A stretch of 64,000 bases of DNA from Eunapius fragilis (lineage: Eukaryota; Porifera; Demospongiae; Spongillida; Spongillidae). Under the pieces are notes generated by a model, which saw only the letters and a program-made list of their open reading frames with translations, had not been told where the DNA came from and made no database searches. The stretch is from assembly GCA_963681505.1 (NCBI GenBank), contig OY811973.1, positions 11,671,983 through 11,735,982 on the forward strand. Direction: 5' to 3'. Shown one piece after another: positions 1 through 10,599 of the stretch. A program made the translations under genes and the position numbers. Within the stretch, counting starts at the first letter, position 1; every line of letters starts with the position of its first letter.

Positions 1-356
1 TCAGGTGGTAGAATCCTTTGGACGTTGCGGACCAGGAGCTCAACGTAGTCTCTCTGTGATTCTGCCTACGCTTCCTGTCTCACTATTCCTGTGCAGCTTT
101 TGTTGCTCATCTGTTTTATAATAGGCCTCTACAGCATGCCATCAACCAACTCATGATCTGGTGTGCTCGATCTGTCTCTCAGCAAGCTCTGTCGAAAAAT
201 TTGGAATGCCACCGTTTAACGTTTTGATAGGGGGCTTCCTTTGTAGCTGACAAAGCTCAAGTGTTGTCTATTTCAGATTCTCAAACAGCTGTGGTTCCTT
301 CCACTAGCTTTGAGTTTGCACTTTGAACCTAATGAGGAATTTCATGCTTCAATCAT
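1..356. other. No recognisable gene
   Basis: All frames are broken by stops. The stretch lies just upstream of a retroelement fragment and may be more of it, but I see no motif to support that. Confidence 0.3.
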
Positions 357-620
357 TTGGAGGTTAGGTTTAGACACATCAGGAGGATCCTCTGTTCTGA
401 GAAAGCATTGGACCCCTTAGCTTGTACATCATGGAGTTGCCTGCAGTCATGGAGGTCATGTTTACCACTCATCACAATTAACCTATACTGTCTACGTGAT
501 GTTGATATTGTGGCTGATCTTTGTCGCCATGCTCAGCTGGAAGCAAAAATTGAGATGGGTAATGGTCTGACTCCTGGCCTGATAGCAAATGATTCGCCTG
601 CTGCTTTGGTTACACCCCCA
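357..620 (+). pseudogene. Decayed retroelement C-terminal fragment
   Basis: The reading frame contains ALDPLACTSW followed, after a frame change, by LCRHAQLEAKIEMGNGLTP. This order (a LDPLG-type block, a GGDVV-RHN-type block, then a CRRAHL..VEVGNGLTP block) is what I recall from the region downstream of reverse transcriptase in a non-LTR retroelement family common in sponges and cnidarians. The middle block is out of frame, near 440-480, so the copy is dead. Family assignment is from memory; the order of blocks is seen directly. Related fragments lie at 3306-4696, 9430-10090 and inside the foldback element near 61400. Confidence 0.45.
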
Positions 621-659
621 CCTGCCCCCGCCACTCTTCGGGAATATATCTGGTGTTCA

Positions 660-860
660 CAATGTGGGCATTGGCACACATTGACACACATTGGCACACA
701 TTGGCCACTACAAATATGTGCCAATGTTGTGTGTGAGTAACACACATTGGCGCACATTGGTTCCTACCGATGTGCGCCAGTGGCACAAATTGGTCCCTTC
801 AGATGTGTGCAAATGTGCACCCTTGGCACATATTGACGCTCATTGGCAGAGATGTATGGT
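660..860. repeat. Degenerate short tandem repeat (CACATTGGCAC)
   Basis: Around ten imperfect copies of an 11-12 bp unit, CACATTGGCAC, occur in tandem and in dispersed inverted form (GTGCCAATGT). The open frames here reflect this repeat and are not credible proteins. Confidence 0.6.
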
Positions 861-900
861 CCCCAACATGATCAATTGCCAGAGCTATTCTGGCTAGAGG

Positions 901-1494
901 GCTCAGGTCTAGATACCTCTGATGTGTCCAAATTTTGTCTTTTTTGTAGTCTTTAGTAGTTTAATATAGTTAGGCTGTTAAGTTCTTACACTCACCATTA
1001 ACCATTTTTAACCAAAAAAAAAAAAATTTGGTTTATTTAAATTTGGACAGCATGCATCTTAGATTTATACGTGTGGTGTAGTTAGTTTTGACGTGCCTAC
1101 CCTAACCCTAACCCAAAGAATAATCATAATAATATACTTCAACGGCGCGCATGCCAAGTTGAATCTGCCAACCATGTATTGATTGGTTCCGCGCGTTTAA
1201 ACGTACGCATAATTTTACTTTATTGCTTTTACGTTTCTTTGCTACAGGATCAGAAATGTACAACTCATCAGCAGGAAGTAAAAAAGTCTTCGTCGGCCTC
1301 AATATCCATAACCAAACCTCCTTAGCTTCCACTCAGTCACCGCCTTTTGAAGTTCTTACGATTGCGATTTGTGCCCTCATTGCTAGGTGTGTCATAACGC
1401 TATAAGTTGCCAATCCTTACTCTATTTCGATGGCGTTCTAAACTGGGCTCTGTGTTTCATGGCATTATACTCGCTGCTAACAATACTCTTGTGC
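901..1494. other. Intergenic, no gene seen
   Basis: AT-rich sequence with an A-run at about 1013-1026 and two and a half copies of CCCTAA at about 1098-1113. No coding frame is convincing. Confidence 0.4.
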
Positions 1495-2234
1495 ACGTTA
1501 TTACTGATCAAGAATTGTAACAAATACATCTGACGCGTGCACAATGCATCGGTTGTCCCACACGTACAGACGCATGCAAACTGTAGCACCTGGGAGTGTG
1601 TATGTATGTGTGGGTGTGCGGTGTTATGGTGCAAATGTTGTCTGATGTGAATTAAGAAGAAACCTCACATGCCCCACAATATTGCAATATCCTATATAAT
1701 AAAATTCGCGACACATTCGATGTGTGCATACATTAAAATCAAAAATCACATGTTAAAATTCATGCAGCTTAAGATCCTCGATCCTCGGGAAAGCTATACT
1801 GAATACTGATGCTCTAGAGGCCATGCTCGCATGGTACCTAACTCTCGAGCGATGCATGCATGTCTGCTGTGCCCACCTTTTCCCTGCATGTGCGCGGATT
1901 AAGACTTATAACTATAATCATGAGAAATAATCCAATTCTACTGTCAATTAATTAAACCCACGGTCTGTGCAAAACATAAATGCACCGACTAAACAAAATT
2001 AAAACCTCGACCATGCAAAACAGTTTAGAACGAACAAAAGCAATTCGGAAAAGATTTTGGTGATGCATGCTGGAAGCAACAGTCTTGATGGAGTCAATAA
2101 CGCTCAAGTGCACGTCTGATCTGTCAGGAATCGTAACATATATTTAACGCGCGTGCACTATTATTACTCACATGCATCAGTTGTCCCACACGTACACGTG
2201 CATGAATGCTATAACTGTGTGTGTGTGTGTGTGT

Positions 2235-2271
<37 letters not shown>

Positions 2272-2645
2272 GGTATAGTTGTGCAGTCCTATAATAACAT
2301 TCGCGCTGAATCACATTTAATGTGTACATATACATTTTTAATCAAAAGTCGTGGATATGTGTGTTTACGCATTCCATGCATGAGACATAGCTAATTCATG
2401 CATGCTGCTACACGTCTCTTGCGCCCACCTTTCCCAGTGCATTAAAACATATATCTTAACTAACGCAATTCTCATCTGGCTCAACCCACTGTCTGTGCAA
2501 GTTAAGTGCATTGCGCGTCTTGCATGAATACATATAAAATGCATCGACTAAACAACTGACCACTGATGCAAAATCTTTTAGAAGGAATTAACTAACACAA
2601 GCAATGCGGAAACAATTTGAGGCATGCATGCTGGACGCAACGATG
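1495..2645. repeat. Diverged direct duplication, unit about 570 bp
   Basis: Blocks occur in the same order in two tracts, about 1495-2080 and about 2108-2645: a gtgcacg-tctga block, GTTGTCCCACACGTACA, a GT-rich stretch, ATTCGCG with ACATT, GCCCACCTTT-CCC, CCCAC-GTCTGTGCAA, TGCA-CGACTAAACAA, GCAAT-CGGAAA and GCATGCTGGA-GCAAC. Spacing is roughly conserved while bases differ substantially, so this is an old tandem duplication of non-coding DNA. Confidence 0.6.
2218..2270. repeat. (GT)n microsatellite
   Basis: Nearly pure GT dinucleotide tract with one GGGT interruption. It sits in the second unit of the duplication, where the first unit has only a short GT-rich stretch. Confidence 0.9.
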
Positions 2646-3305
2646 TAATTGGAAACGAGCTAGTGCATGTGTGTTGCTGAAGGTAACGTTAATAAATTGC
2701 ACAGTTGGTAGATGCATATTGCTCACTCTGAATGCTGAAAGCAACGACGCCCTGCAAGAGGCAACGTTAATTTATTGCAGATCATCGTGGACATGTTGCA
2801 TGCAGCATGCTGAATGATCATGCATTACATCGTATGTTGCTCGAGGCAGCGGCTTTGAATTGGATACCAGTATTGGCCTGAAGACTGGGGCATCGTTATA
2901 TACGCGCGGTGACAGACCCACCGTGCGGAGGCTGGAGGAAATAAAGACTTATCCCCGTTCTTTGGAAACTTTAGCCGCACAACGATAATCCTAGCAATTT
3001 TGGCATACCAGAATGCGGTGAAAATGAATTCTGAAATAAGAATTACCGTGGCATGCATGTGACAGATGCCACTTCCCTTGGCGATTTACAATGGATAACT
3101 ATATTTAAAATGGTCTATACAGGTGTCCACGAAAGAACGCCGCAATACTTTCTAACTCAAGATTTAAATTTATTAACTCAGTTATTGAAAGCGGGTAATT
3201 TTACGTTTGATTCTAACAAGATCTGCGAACAGCACTGATTTCAAGTTACCGAGTTCATGAGTTAGTTATTAAGATTTACCATAATTTGCTTTAAAGTTAT
3301 TAACG
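2646..3305. other. Intergenic, no gene seen
   Basis: Contains two short echoes of the upstream duplication, GCTGAAGGTAACGTTAAT near 2680 and GAGGCAACGTTAATTTATTG near 2758. Small open frames lack recognisable motifs. Confidence 0.35.
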
Positions 3306-3590
3306 TTGAAGCTCTTAAGAAGTTGCTTCACACCACTGGTGTTTTCTACCTCTGGTGGATTAGGTCCTGCTGCCAAAACCTTCTATAAGAGGCTTGCACC
3401 ACTTATTGCAGAAAAGCACGATCAGCCATACAGCCTAACCCTTTTTTGGCTTCGTGCCAAATTGAGCTTTTCATTGCTATGTTCTGCAATTATGTGTCTT
3501 CGTGGCTCTAGATCGTCATACCATCGAGGCACATGCTCCCCACTAGACTCTGCCATTGATCTGTCCTGCTTAGCAGGCAGAAATGCTTAA
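3306..3590 (+). pseudogene. Retroelement C-terminus, family 1
   Basis: An open frame of 94 codons ends at TAA 3588-3590. It contains TPLVFSTSGGLGPAAKTFYK and later LSFSLLCSAIMCLRGSRSS, a block I recall as the extreme C-terminus of non-LTR retroelement polyproteins in sponges and corals. No reverse transcriptase motif is left upstream, so this is a 5'-truncated copy, the usual product of target-primed reverse transcription. The methionine at 3306 is only the first ATG in a fragment. Confidence 0.5.
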
Positions 3591-3679
3591 TTTTTTTTTT
3601 GTAAGCCCTAATGTTTGTGTATGTAATATATTTGTGTATTGTTACTATTTCTGTGTAAAGATTTTAAAGCAAAGTAACT

Positions 3680-3963
3680 GCTGGAGCAGCTGCGCAAGCC
3701 ACTGAGCTCAGAAAGCATGAGGCCAACGATGTGAAGTGCAGCGAGTTAGGTTGGTTATGTATCCCTCTTGTGGTTGAGTCGTATGGCGCATGGGGGAAAG
3801 AGGCTATGGAGTCATTTTCGAGTCTAGCCTCTCGCCTAGCCATCACATCATCAAGGCCCAAATCTGCCGTTCTATCAGAGCTGTATGGCCGGCTCAATCT
3901 GAACCTAGCAAGGGCTAATGTGAGGGCTATAATGTCCAGATATTGCCCTCCAGATTATTTCTG
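3680..3963 (+). pseudogene. Retroelement C-terminus, family 2
   Basis: The frame reads CSELGWLCIPLVVESYGAWG, then SLASRLAITSSRPKSAVL and LYGRLNLNLARANVRAIM, ending at TGA 3961-3963. It can be aligned with the family 1 block (PLVFSTSGGLG against PLVVESYGAWG), suggesting related families. Only the last ~90 residues remain. An AATAATAAATGAG/poly-A-like tail follows near 4030-4075, in keeping with retroposed DNA. Confidence 0.5.
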
Positions 3964-4123
3964 AAGTGTTATTTAGTTTTGGTCATGCTTTCGTGTGTTT
4001 TGTATGTCCTATAATTGGATCTTGTATCATGTCAATAATAATAAATGAGCTTTAATAAAAAAAATTTAAAAATTTAATTATTAATAAATAGAACTTGATA
4101 TAGAACAGCAGTATTAATAAAGA

Positions 4124-4755
4124 TATACATGTATACAAATACGCATATATACATAATACACACCAACATATTATTATTATTTAACTAAAGTCAGAAGGGA
4201 TCACAGTCCTAGCCAGTATGGCCCTTGCTATGGCTCTCACCAGGGTGATATTCAACCTTCCAAACATGTCACTGATCACCCTGGCTTTACGAAATGAGGA
4301 AGAGCCAAAGGCCAAGCGTGTGGCAAAAGAAAAAAAAATAATAATAATAATTGTAGTATTACATCTCCTCTTACCCCTGCTATTTTGGCTGAGGCAAGTA
4401 GGAGGGTGGGTGCTGCTGCTGAAGCTGCAGAAAACAGAAAGCACACAGCCAATGACCCTAAATGTGCTGAACTAGGCTGGAGGTGTGTGCCTCTAGCAGT
4501 AGAAACTTACTGCAATTGGGGTGAGGAAGCAAGAGGAACCTTTGCTCTACTGGCCACACGCTTGGCCTTTGGCTCTTCCTCATTTCGTAAAGCCAGGGTG
4601 ATCAGTGACATGTTTGGAAGGTTGAATATCACCCTGGTGAGAGCCATAGCAAGGGCCATACTGGCTAGGACTGTGATCCCTTCTGACTTTAGTTAAATAA
4701 TAATAATATGTTGGTGTGTATTATGTGTATATGCGTATTTGTATACATGTATACT
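4124..4755. repeat. Inverted repeat made from a retroelement 3' end
   Basis: About 4124-4330 is the near-perfect reverse complement of about 4552-4755, separated by about 220 bp. Both arms encode the same LINE-like C-terminal block (ATRLAFGSSSFRKARVISDM) plus the non-coding tail with GTATACATGTATAC. The arms could form a ~205-bp stem. Confidence 0.85.
4385..4696 (+). pseudogene. Retroelement C-terminus, family 2, second copy
   Basis: 103 open codons contain CAELGWRCVPLAVETYCNWG and MFGRLNITLVRAIARAILAR and end at TAA 4694-4696. The family block matches the copy at 3680-3963. The last 50 codons recur in inverted orientation at 4181-4330. There is no upstream polymerase, so the copy is truncated. 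Confidence 0.5.
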
Positions 4756-4756
4756 T

Positions 4757-4806
4757 AATAATAAAAATGTAGTATTAATAATAATAATAATAAATAATAA
4801 TAATAA
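4757..4806. repeat. AAT-rich target tract of the LTR element
   Basis: AAT/AATA repeats immediately precede the 5' LTR and AATAATAATG follows the 3' LTR at 9012. The element therefore landed in an AAT microsatellite, which makes the target duplication impossible to define by eye. Confidence 0.7.
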
Positions 4807-4916
4807 TGTTGCGTACATATTCCGATACACATATAAACTTATGTAATGCTATGTCACGTGATGTAAATTAGTGATGATTAAAAAATTACATTTGCTGGTG
4901 GCATGATAACTCGTCA
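4807..4916 (+). repeat. 5' LTR (110 bp)
   Basis: Starts TGTTGCGTACATATTCCG and ends AACTCGTCA, so it has the canonical TG...CA ends. Matches 8902-9011 throughout. At 110 bp it is unusually short; no clear TATA box is seen. Confidence 0.93.
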
Positions 4917-4919
4917 CAT

Positions 4920-4937
4920 TGGTGACCCTGACGTGAG
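4920..4937 (+). other. Primer-binding site, tRNA-Trp type
   Basis: TGGTGACCCTGACGTGA begins three bases after the LTR. It complements the 3' end of eukaryotic tRNA-Trp (expected TGGTGACCCCGACGTGA) with one mismatch at the tenth base. Confidence 0.75.
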
Positions 4938-4943
4938 TCCATC

Positions 4944-5747
4944 ATGAGTCTACAGGAGTCTAATCAAGCGGCTACAGGGTCTAGTCAGGCTACAGTAAGC
5001 ACCGTCGGCGTCAAGCTACCCCCTTTTTGGCCGAACGACCCCCGTTTGTGGTTTGCCCAAGTAGAGGCACAATTTCACACCAGAAATATCACGGCTCAAA
5101 AGACCAGGTTTGACTACGTAATAGCTTCACTTTCCCCAGAAATTGCCACAGAAGTGCGTGATTTAATTCTGCAGCCGCCAGCTAACAATCCCTACGATAC
5201 GCTCCGACAACAACTCATTCGCAGAACGTCCACCTCTGAACAAAGTCGTCTACAGCAACTCTTAGCGGGGCTGGATTTGGGCGATTCGAGGCCGACCCGT
5301 TTGTTACGTCGGATGCAGGCTTTACTTAGCGGTGACACTTCCGCCACGGACAGCGCTTTATTTAGGGAGCTATTTTTACAACGACTTCCATCGAATGTGC
5401 GGATGGTTGTAGCCTCGTCTACAGATTCTGATGTCCAGCAGTTAGCAGAGCTAGCTGACAGGATCATGGATGCATCCACTTCCAACTCCTCAATCACCAC
5501 TGTTGCAGATTCCCAGAATTCAAGCCTGCAAGCAGAGATCAACTCACTTCGGGCAGATGTTAGTGACTTAAAGAAGTTGCTGGAGGATCTTTCTGGCTCA
5601 CAACATGCTAGTCATGGTGCAAGGAAGTCAGATTCTGCTTCACAGCCACAGACAAATCTGTGTTGGTACCATTTCCGCTTTGGTGATGCAGCCAAGAAGT
5701 GTAAAGCTCCGTGCTCTAAGGCGGGAAACTTCAAAGCCGGTCACTGA
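4944..5747 (+). CDS. gag: Gag protein of the LTR retrotransposon
   Basis: 267 residues forming the nucleocapsid precursor. The N-terminal part has the Gag-like run [20 protein letters not shown] (from about residue 25), followed by a helical region. A zinc-finger-like C-x2-H-x9-C-x3-C ([18 protein letters not shown]) lies near residues 240-258, unlike the CCHC knuckle of most retroelements and typical of CsRn1-type elements. The ATG at 4944 is the first after the primer site. The stop TGA overlaps the pol ATG as TGATG, and an in-frame GGGAAAC lies 16 bases upstream of the stop. Confidence 0.9.
   Translation: MSLQESNQAATGSSQATVSTVGVKLPPFWPNDPRLWFAQVEAQFHTRNITAQKTRFDYVIASLSPEIATEVRDLILQPPANNPYDTLRQQLIRRTSTSEQSRLQQLLAGLDLGDSRPTRLLRRMQALLSGDTSATDSALFRELFLQRLPSNVRMVVASSTDSDVQQLAELADRIMDASTSNSSITTVADSQNSSLQAEINSLRADVSDLKKLLEDLSGSQHASHGARKSDSASQPQTNLCWYHFRFGDAAKKCKAPCSKAGNFKAGH
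5723..5729 (+). promoter_or_regulatory. Candidate -1 frameshift heptamer G GGA AAC
   Basis: In the gag frame the bases read GC(G GGA AAC), a canonical X XXY YYZ slippery site. The -1 frame (the pol frame) opens only after a TAA at 5717-5719, so this heptamer lies within the ~30-nt overlap where a shift would join Gag to Pol. No downstream pseudoknot was evaluated. Confidence 0.5.
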
Positions 5748-8700
5748 TGGCGACTGCAGCGACTGGCGTGAAGCATTATTTTAGTCGCCTTTTCTATATA
5801 ACTGATCGTGGTACAAATCGTCAATTTTTAGTGGATACTGGTGCAGAAATTAGTGTAATACCACCCTCTACAACTGATCGATCAAACCCACAAGACATGG
5901 TCTTACAAGCTGCTAACAATACTTCAATTCCCACCTTTGGGAGACGCTCAATAACTCTTGACCTTGGACTCAAAAGGCAGTTTCCATGGATTTTTGTTAT
6001 TGCAGATGTTAAGTCACCCATTCTAGGAATTGATTTTCTGCAGCACTATGACCTAGTTGTGGACGTCAAGCAGCAGCGATTGTTGGACTCTGTAACCCAA
6101 TCTCAAGTTCAAGGAATTGTCTCTCATCGGCCATCGATTCATCTTACCTTGTTACCACTTACATGTAGTAATCCATTTGAAGCCATTCTCAAGGACTTTC
6201 CTTCAGTGATACAACCTTTCAGCGAGCACCTCCCAGTCCGACATGATGTTACCCATCATATTGACACTACAGGCCCGCCAGTGTATGCTCGCCCACGACG
6301 ACTGGCACCTGAGCGTCTCAAACTGGCACGTAAAGAATTTGATCATATGCTTCAACTAGGAATTATCCGACCATCCTCTAGTAGCTGGGCATCCCCACTG
6401 CACATGGTACCAAAGAAATCTACTGGTGACTGGCGCCCTTGTGGTGACTATCGTGCTCTTAACAAGTCTACCATCCCTGATCGCTACCCCATTCCCCACA
6501 TCCAAGATTTTGCAGCTACTCTACATGGTGCCACAATATTTTCCAAACTCGATCTTGTCAAGGCATATCATCAAATTCCAATTGAACCCACTGATATCCC
6601 AAAGACAGCTGTTGGCACTCCATTTGGTCTTTTCGAATTTGTGCGCATGCCTTTTGGCCTTCGCAATGCGGCCCAGACCTTTCAACGATTCATGGACGAG
6701 GTGCTTCGCGGTCTTCAGTTTAGTTACGCTTATGTGGATGATGTTTTGATAGTTAGCGCCACCCCAGAGGAGCACAAACAGCATCTTCGTTTGGTCTTAG
6801 AACGCTTTCAGAAATATGGAATCGTTGTCAACCCTTCGAAGTGCAAGCTTGGTGTTGCTACACTAGAGTTTTTAGGGCACAAGGTCTCAGAGCATGGCAT
6901 TGAACCACTGGAAGAGCGTGTACAGGCTCTGCAACAATTTCCACTGCCTGATACCCAACGCAAGCTGCGGGAATTTTTGGGGCTGATCAACTTTTACCAT
7001 CGTTTTGTACCGAACTGTGCCGGCATTTTGCAACCACTCAATGCAATGCTTTCTCACTCTTTAGCAAATGACAGGGTGCTATCATGGACACAGCTAACCA
7101 CAGATGCTTTCAAACAGGCTAAGGAGATGTTAGCACGAGCAACGATGCTATTTCACCCCAAGCCAGATGCTCTCACATCCATTATGACGGATGCATCAGA
7201 CAAGGCTGTTGGAGCAGTTCTGCAGCAGAAAATTGGGGCAGATTGGCACCCCATATCCTATTTTTCAAGGAAGCTGAGTGTCGCAGAAACCAAGTACAGT
7301 GCATTTGATCGAGAGTTGCTGGCGGTTTACCTTGCCATCAAGCACTTCCGTCATTTTGTTGAAGGCCGGCCGTTTCATGTGTTAACAGACCACAAACCTC
7401 TGACATATGCTCTATCCTCCAATTCCACTGAGTATACACCCAGACAGATCCGCCATCTGGATTACATCTCACAATTTACTACTGACCTCCGATATGTGAA
7501 AGGTGGTGACAATGCTGTTGCTGACGCTCTGTCTCGTCTAGATGTGTACGCCTTACAGCATCAAACGGGAACCATTGACTACGTAGAGATGGCATCTGCA
7601 CAGAGCACAGATTCTGAGATTCAGAGACTCCAAAATGGTTCGACAACGACCTCTCTGGTTCTGAAAGCAATTCCACTTGAAGGTTCTAATTTAACCCTCC
7701 TTTGTGACACTTCTACTGGTGTTTCACGACCAGTGGTTCCTGGAACCTGCCGTCGATCAGTGTTCCACGCATTACATTCCATGGCACATCCCGGGGTGCG
7801 GGCAACTCAACACCTGATATCTGCTCGATTTGTATGGCCTGGCATGAACACTGATGTTCGAGAATGGTCTCGAACCTGTCTACAGTGTCAAAGATCCAAA
7901 ACCCATCGCCACACTGTTACCCCACTTGCAACGTTTGCTACTCCAGACTCTCGGTTTGATATCATCCATCTGGATCTGGTTGGACCTTTGCCACCTTCAA
8001 AGGGTTTTTCATATCTTCTCACCATCATTGACCGGTTCACGCGATGGCCTGAAGCTATTCCGATTCCGGATATGACTGCTCCCACGGTTGCCCGAGCATT
8101 TATCACCGGGTGGGTTTCACGCTTTGGAATTCCTTCCTCTATCACCACAGATCGTGGAAGGCAATTTGAATCTAATCTTTGGGCCGAACTCATGCATTCG
8201 TTGGGTACTGTTCGACTTAGAACAACAGCTTATCACCCCATAGCCAACGGGTTAGTTGAACGCTTTCATCGGCAGCTAAAGGCTGCCCTCAGAGCCTGTC
8301 CAGATCCAGTCCAATGGGTTGACGCCTTACCACTTATTCTGCTGGGCATCAGAACCACTCTGAAACAGGATCTTGGGTGCAGTGTTGCAGAATTGGTATA
8401 TGGTACAACTCTTCGTATCCCAGGAGAGTTTTTTACATCTACAGCTTCCACAGGTGTTGATGCAGCATCTTATGTAGAACAGTTGAAGGCAACAATGCGC
8501 CATCTGCAGGCTACCCCACCTCGAGTAAGTGACAGACCCAAGGTGTATATCTCTAAGGACCTTACATCCGGTTCGCACGTTTTTGTCCGACATGATGCTG
8601 TGCGAAAACCACTTCAACAGCCTTATGATGGTCCCTTCAAGGTCCTTCTACGATCAGACAAATACTTCACTCTTGACATCAACGGCCGCAAGGACACAGT

Positions 8701-8890
8701 TTCGGTAGATCGGCTGAAACCAGCGTATTTGGAGGAGCCACTCAACGAAACCACAGAGTCCTCTCCATCCCACGCAGCTGCAGTTCTTCCAGCTACACCT
8801 ACTACTACTACTACTACCACTACTACTACTACTCGTTATGGACGCCATACTAAGCCTCCAGACCGTCTTCAGTTAGGCAATCCTCACTAA
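5747..8890 (+). CDS. pol: Pol polyprotein (protease, RT, RNase H, integrase)
   Basis: About 1,047 residues, no internal stop. Protease: active-site DTGA at residues 30-33 and ILGIDFL near 92. Reverse transcriptase: [11 protein letters not shown] near 268, [12 protein letters not shown] near 301 and catalytic YVDD at 329-332. RNase H: TDAS near 481, DREL near 521, TDHKPL near 547, ADALSR near 592. Integrase: zinc-binding His residues at about 677 and 681 and Cys at 711 and 714, then the D,D-E triad at about D743, D802 and E838. The tail has a threonine run from an ACT repeat and ends [15 protein letters not shown]. All catalytic residues are present. It is read in the -1 frame relative to gag, by frameshift or restart. 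Confidence 0.96.
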   Translation: MATAATGVKHYFSRLFYITDRGTNRQFLVDTGAEISVIPPSTTDRSNPQDMVLQAANNTSIPTFGRRSITLDLGLKRQFPWIFVIADVKSPILGIDFLQHYDLVVDVKQQRLLDSVTQSQVQGIVSHRPSIHLTLLPLTCSNPFEAILKDFPSVIQPFSEHLPVRHDVTHHIDTTGPPVYARPRRLAPERLKLARKEFDHMLQLGIIRPSSSSWASPLHMVPKKSTGDWRPCGDYRALNKSTIPDRYPIPHIQDFAATLHGATIFSKLDLVKAYHQIPIEPTDIPKTAVGTPFGLFEFVRMPFGLRNAAQTFQRFMDEVLRGLQFSYAYVDDVLIVSATPEEHKQHLRLVLERFQKYGIVVNPSKCKLGVATLEFLGHKVSEHGIEPLEERVQALQQFPLPDTQRKLREFLGLINFYHRFVPNCAGILQPLNAMLSHSLANDRVLSWTQLTTDAFKQAKEMLARATMLFHPKPDALTSIMTDASDKAVGAVLQQKIGADWHPISYFSRKLSVAETKYSAFDRELLAVYLAIKHFRHFVEGRPFHVLTDHKPLTYALSSNSTEYTPRQIRHLDYISQFTTDLRYVKGGDNAVADALSRLDVYALQHQTGTIDYVEMASAQSTDSEIQRLQNGSTTTSLVLKAIPLEGSNLTLLCDTSTGVSRPVVPGTCRRSVFHALHSMAHPGVRATQHLISARFVWPGMNTDVREWSRTCLQCQRSKTHRHTVTPLATFATPDSRFDIIHLDLVGPLPPSKGFSYLLTIIDRFTRWPEAIPIPDMTAPTVARAFITGWVSRFGIPSSITTDRGRQFESNLWAELMHSLGTVRLRTTAYHPIANGLVERFHRQLKAALRACPDPVQWVDALPLILLGIRTTLKQDLGCSVAELVYGTTLRIPGEFFTSTASTGVDAASYVEQLKATMRHLQATPPRVSDRPKVYISKDLTSGSHVFVRHDAVRKPLQQPYDGPFKVLLRSDKYFTLDINGRKDTVSVDRLKPAYLEEPLNETTESSPSHAAAVLPATPTTTTTTTTTTTRYGRHTKPPDRLQLGNPH

Positions 8891-8898
8891 GGGGGGGG
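8889..8898 (+). other. Polypurine tract
   Basis: AAGGGGGGGG directly after the pol stop and three bases before the 3' LTR, the expected primer for plus-strand DNA synthesis. Confidence 0.85.
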
Positions 8899-8901
8899 TA
8901 T

Positions 8902-9011
8902 TGTTGCGTACATATTCCGATACACATATAAACTTATGTAATGCTATGTCACGTGATGTAAATTAGTGATGATTAAAAAATTACATTTGCTGGTGGCATG
9001 ATAACTCGTCA
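8902..9011 (+). repeat. 3' LTR (110 bp)
   Basis: Identical by eye to 4807-4916, TG...CA ends. Followed by AAT repeats. Confidence 0.93.
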
Positions 9012-9429
9012 ATAATAATGCAGCGAAAACCATCCAGAAATGTTGTCATTATTATAAGTAGCTCTGAAGGAAAGTCAGCCCCTTCGGTCAGCACCAACTG
9101 TGCAAGCCAAAGTACCTAGCGATAATGAGCAGTAATTATATCGCCTAATTATGCAGACATATTCATGCCTCACTTCAGAAGGTTATTTTTCACTTTTGCC
9201 CAATGTCGTTCGTAAATGCCCCTCGCCATGAGTTGGTAATATGCACTAGCTGAAGGCATGTATCACGCGGCGCGGCGAATTTCTTCGGTAGAAAGATACT
9301 GGGTTGTAGAAGAGGTTCTCTAATAAAGCAGCAGAGAAGTGTGGAGTGTTCAAAGTCGGAAAGGGAACGGAGTTTTTGCATCCAATCATCTCACTTTGTC
9401 GTTAGTTGCTACCTTGCTTTAGACTGGAT

Positions 9430-10090
9430 TAGCTAACTCACGATCAGTGGTACTACGAAGTGAGAGATGTCTTGGTGATCTGGCACCCTGAAAGGCATTC
9501 CTGCCTTGATTACAGATTTGGGTATGAGGGGAATTTGGCATCCATAGAAGGCATTGTCGGATATCCATGATATTGACGAAGATGCTCCATCATGCATAAA
9601 CTGTACACTATTGGCCTCTTTGCCCCATGCAGTTCCCATAAATCCCTACTGCAAAGAGGAACACATCTCCATGCACCCTAGATGGGTCATTGGAGGAGTG
9701 CTCCGCTGCAACACCAGCTCAGCTGAATTACACGCATGCATCATGCAAAGTGGTGGAGAACTGAAATGTCGAAAGCTTCTGGTTTTGCCCTTTTCATGCA
9801 TCAACAAGCACATCAGCCGGATGGGAATTGCTGTGGACTCTTGAAAGACCTTGGCCAATCTTGACTCGTACAGACAGATGAGCACGCCGACAGGACTCTA
9901 CAGGCGATTGTGTCTGATAACCACATCACCACCATGTCTGCAAGACGTACACTGCATGATGTCCAAGGGTGATATCGAGGCATGCAGAATGGGCACACAG
10001 ATTGTATTGAGGAGTTCATACCTAGCCACGATATCACTGCAATCTGGAACGAGACAACCAAAAGTCATGAACTGGAATGAGGAGCAGAGA
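9430..10090 (-). pseudogene. Frameshifted retroelement C-terminal fragment, antisense
   Basis: Read from 10090 downward the three minus frames together carry GGDVVIRHNRL, CRRAHLSVRVKIGQGLS, HPADVLVDA, SSNDPSRVHGD and MGTAWGKEA in that order. These match in order the blocks of the retroelement family seen at 357-620 and 3680-4696 (compare GAWGKEAMESF). Multiple frame changes and stops separate them, so the copy is degenerate. The plus-strand open frames here are shadows. Confidence 0.5.
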
Positions 10091-10271
10091 TAGAAAGAAG
10101 TCGAGCCTTATATAATTATTAGCAGGAGAGGAAGTCGACTTTCAAGATTGATTGAAAACGATGACCATACAAATTCATGCTGGGAGATAGGGGAGGAGTT
10201 AGTTCACCAGGAGGACAGAGAGCTCAGATACTAATGATGGAACGTGGATATTCATTTATTTACACCAACCC

Positions 10272-10494
10272 ACCGAGGAGGACCAAGGCAATTAACAAAC
10301 AACGCGAATCGGATAATAATAGAAAAAATGGTGAAACTTGCGGCGCAGGGACATACCGAGGAGAATGACCCTAGTACAACCTCTCCGGCAGAACAGAGCA
10401 CGGGCAAGGCCGTTAGTTTCAACGTTCGTCTTCTCTGTACCTTAAAACAATCGAGAATGAACTTAAATATCAGGCTGTTTCCTTCGATAGGCGC
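10272..10494 (+). pseudogene. Broken duplicate of the UBL-armadillo gene, 5' part
   Basis: The DNA matches the start of the gene at 32494: GACCAAGGCAAT, AACAACGCGAATCGGAT and GGCAAGGCCGTTAGTTTCAAC recur in order. The start codon is lost: ATGGAGGAAGACC of the gene corresponds to ACCGAGGAGGACC here. After CTTCTCTGTAC the sequence jumps straight to the equivalent of about 32930 (ATCGAGAATGA-CTTAAAT), deleting the ubiquitin-like domain. Similarity fades after about 10494. Confidence 0.8.
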
Positions 10495-10599
10495 TGCGGA
10501 ATCCGTGATTTTAGACCGTAAAATCCTAGACGTCAGAAGAAACTATTTCTGTTTGCAATTTTTAAAATATTTATTGACACCATTTGGTTAAAACGATCT

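Larger units (their letters stand above)
4807..9011 (+). mobile_element. Full-length Ty3/Gypsy LTR retrotransposon, CsRn1-like
   Basis: The element is 4,205 bp with two 110-bp LTRs that look identical, a primer-binding site three bases after the 5' LTR, gag, pol with protease-RT-RNase H-integrase order, and a G-rich polypurine tract before the 3' LTR. RT-RNase H before integrase places it in Ty3/Gypsy. A CHCC-type Gag finger and a primer site matching tRNA-Trp are known marks of the CsRn1 clade. No env-like frame follows pol. Identical LTRs and unbroken frames imply recent insertion and probable autonomy. Confidence 0.93.

Noticed and set aside
1098-1113. Telomere-like CCCTAACCCTAACCC
   Set aside because: Only about two and a half units, with ordinary sequence on both sides. 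Too short to claim an interstitial telomere.
3664-3964. Independent host gene
   Set aside because: The block matches the repeated retroelement C-terminus found several times in the window, so it is treated as a transposon remnant.
9851-10093. Plus-strand frame overlapping the antisense fragment
   Set aside because: The minus strand carries ordered retroelement blocks; the plus frame is its shadow.
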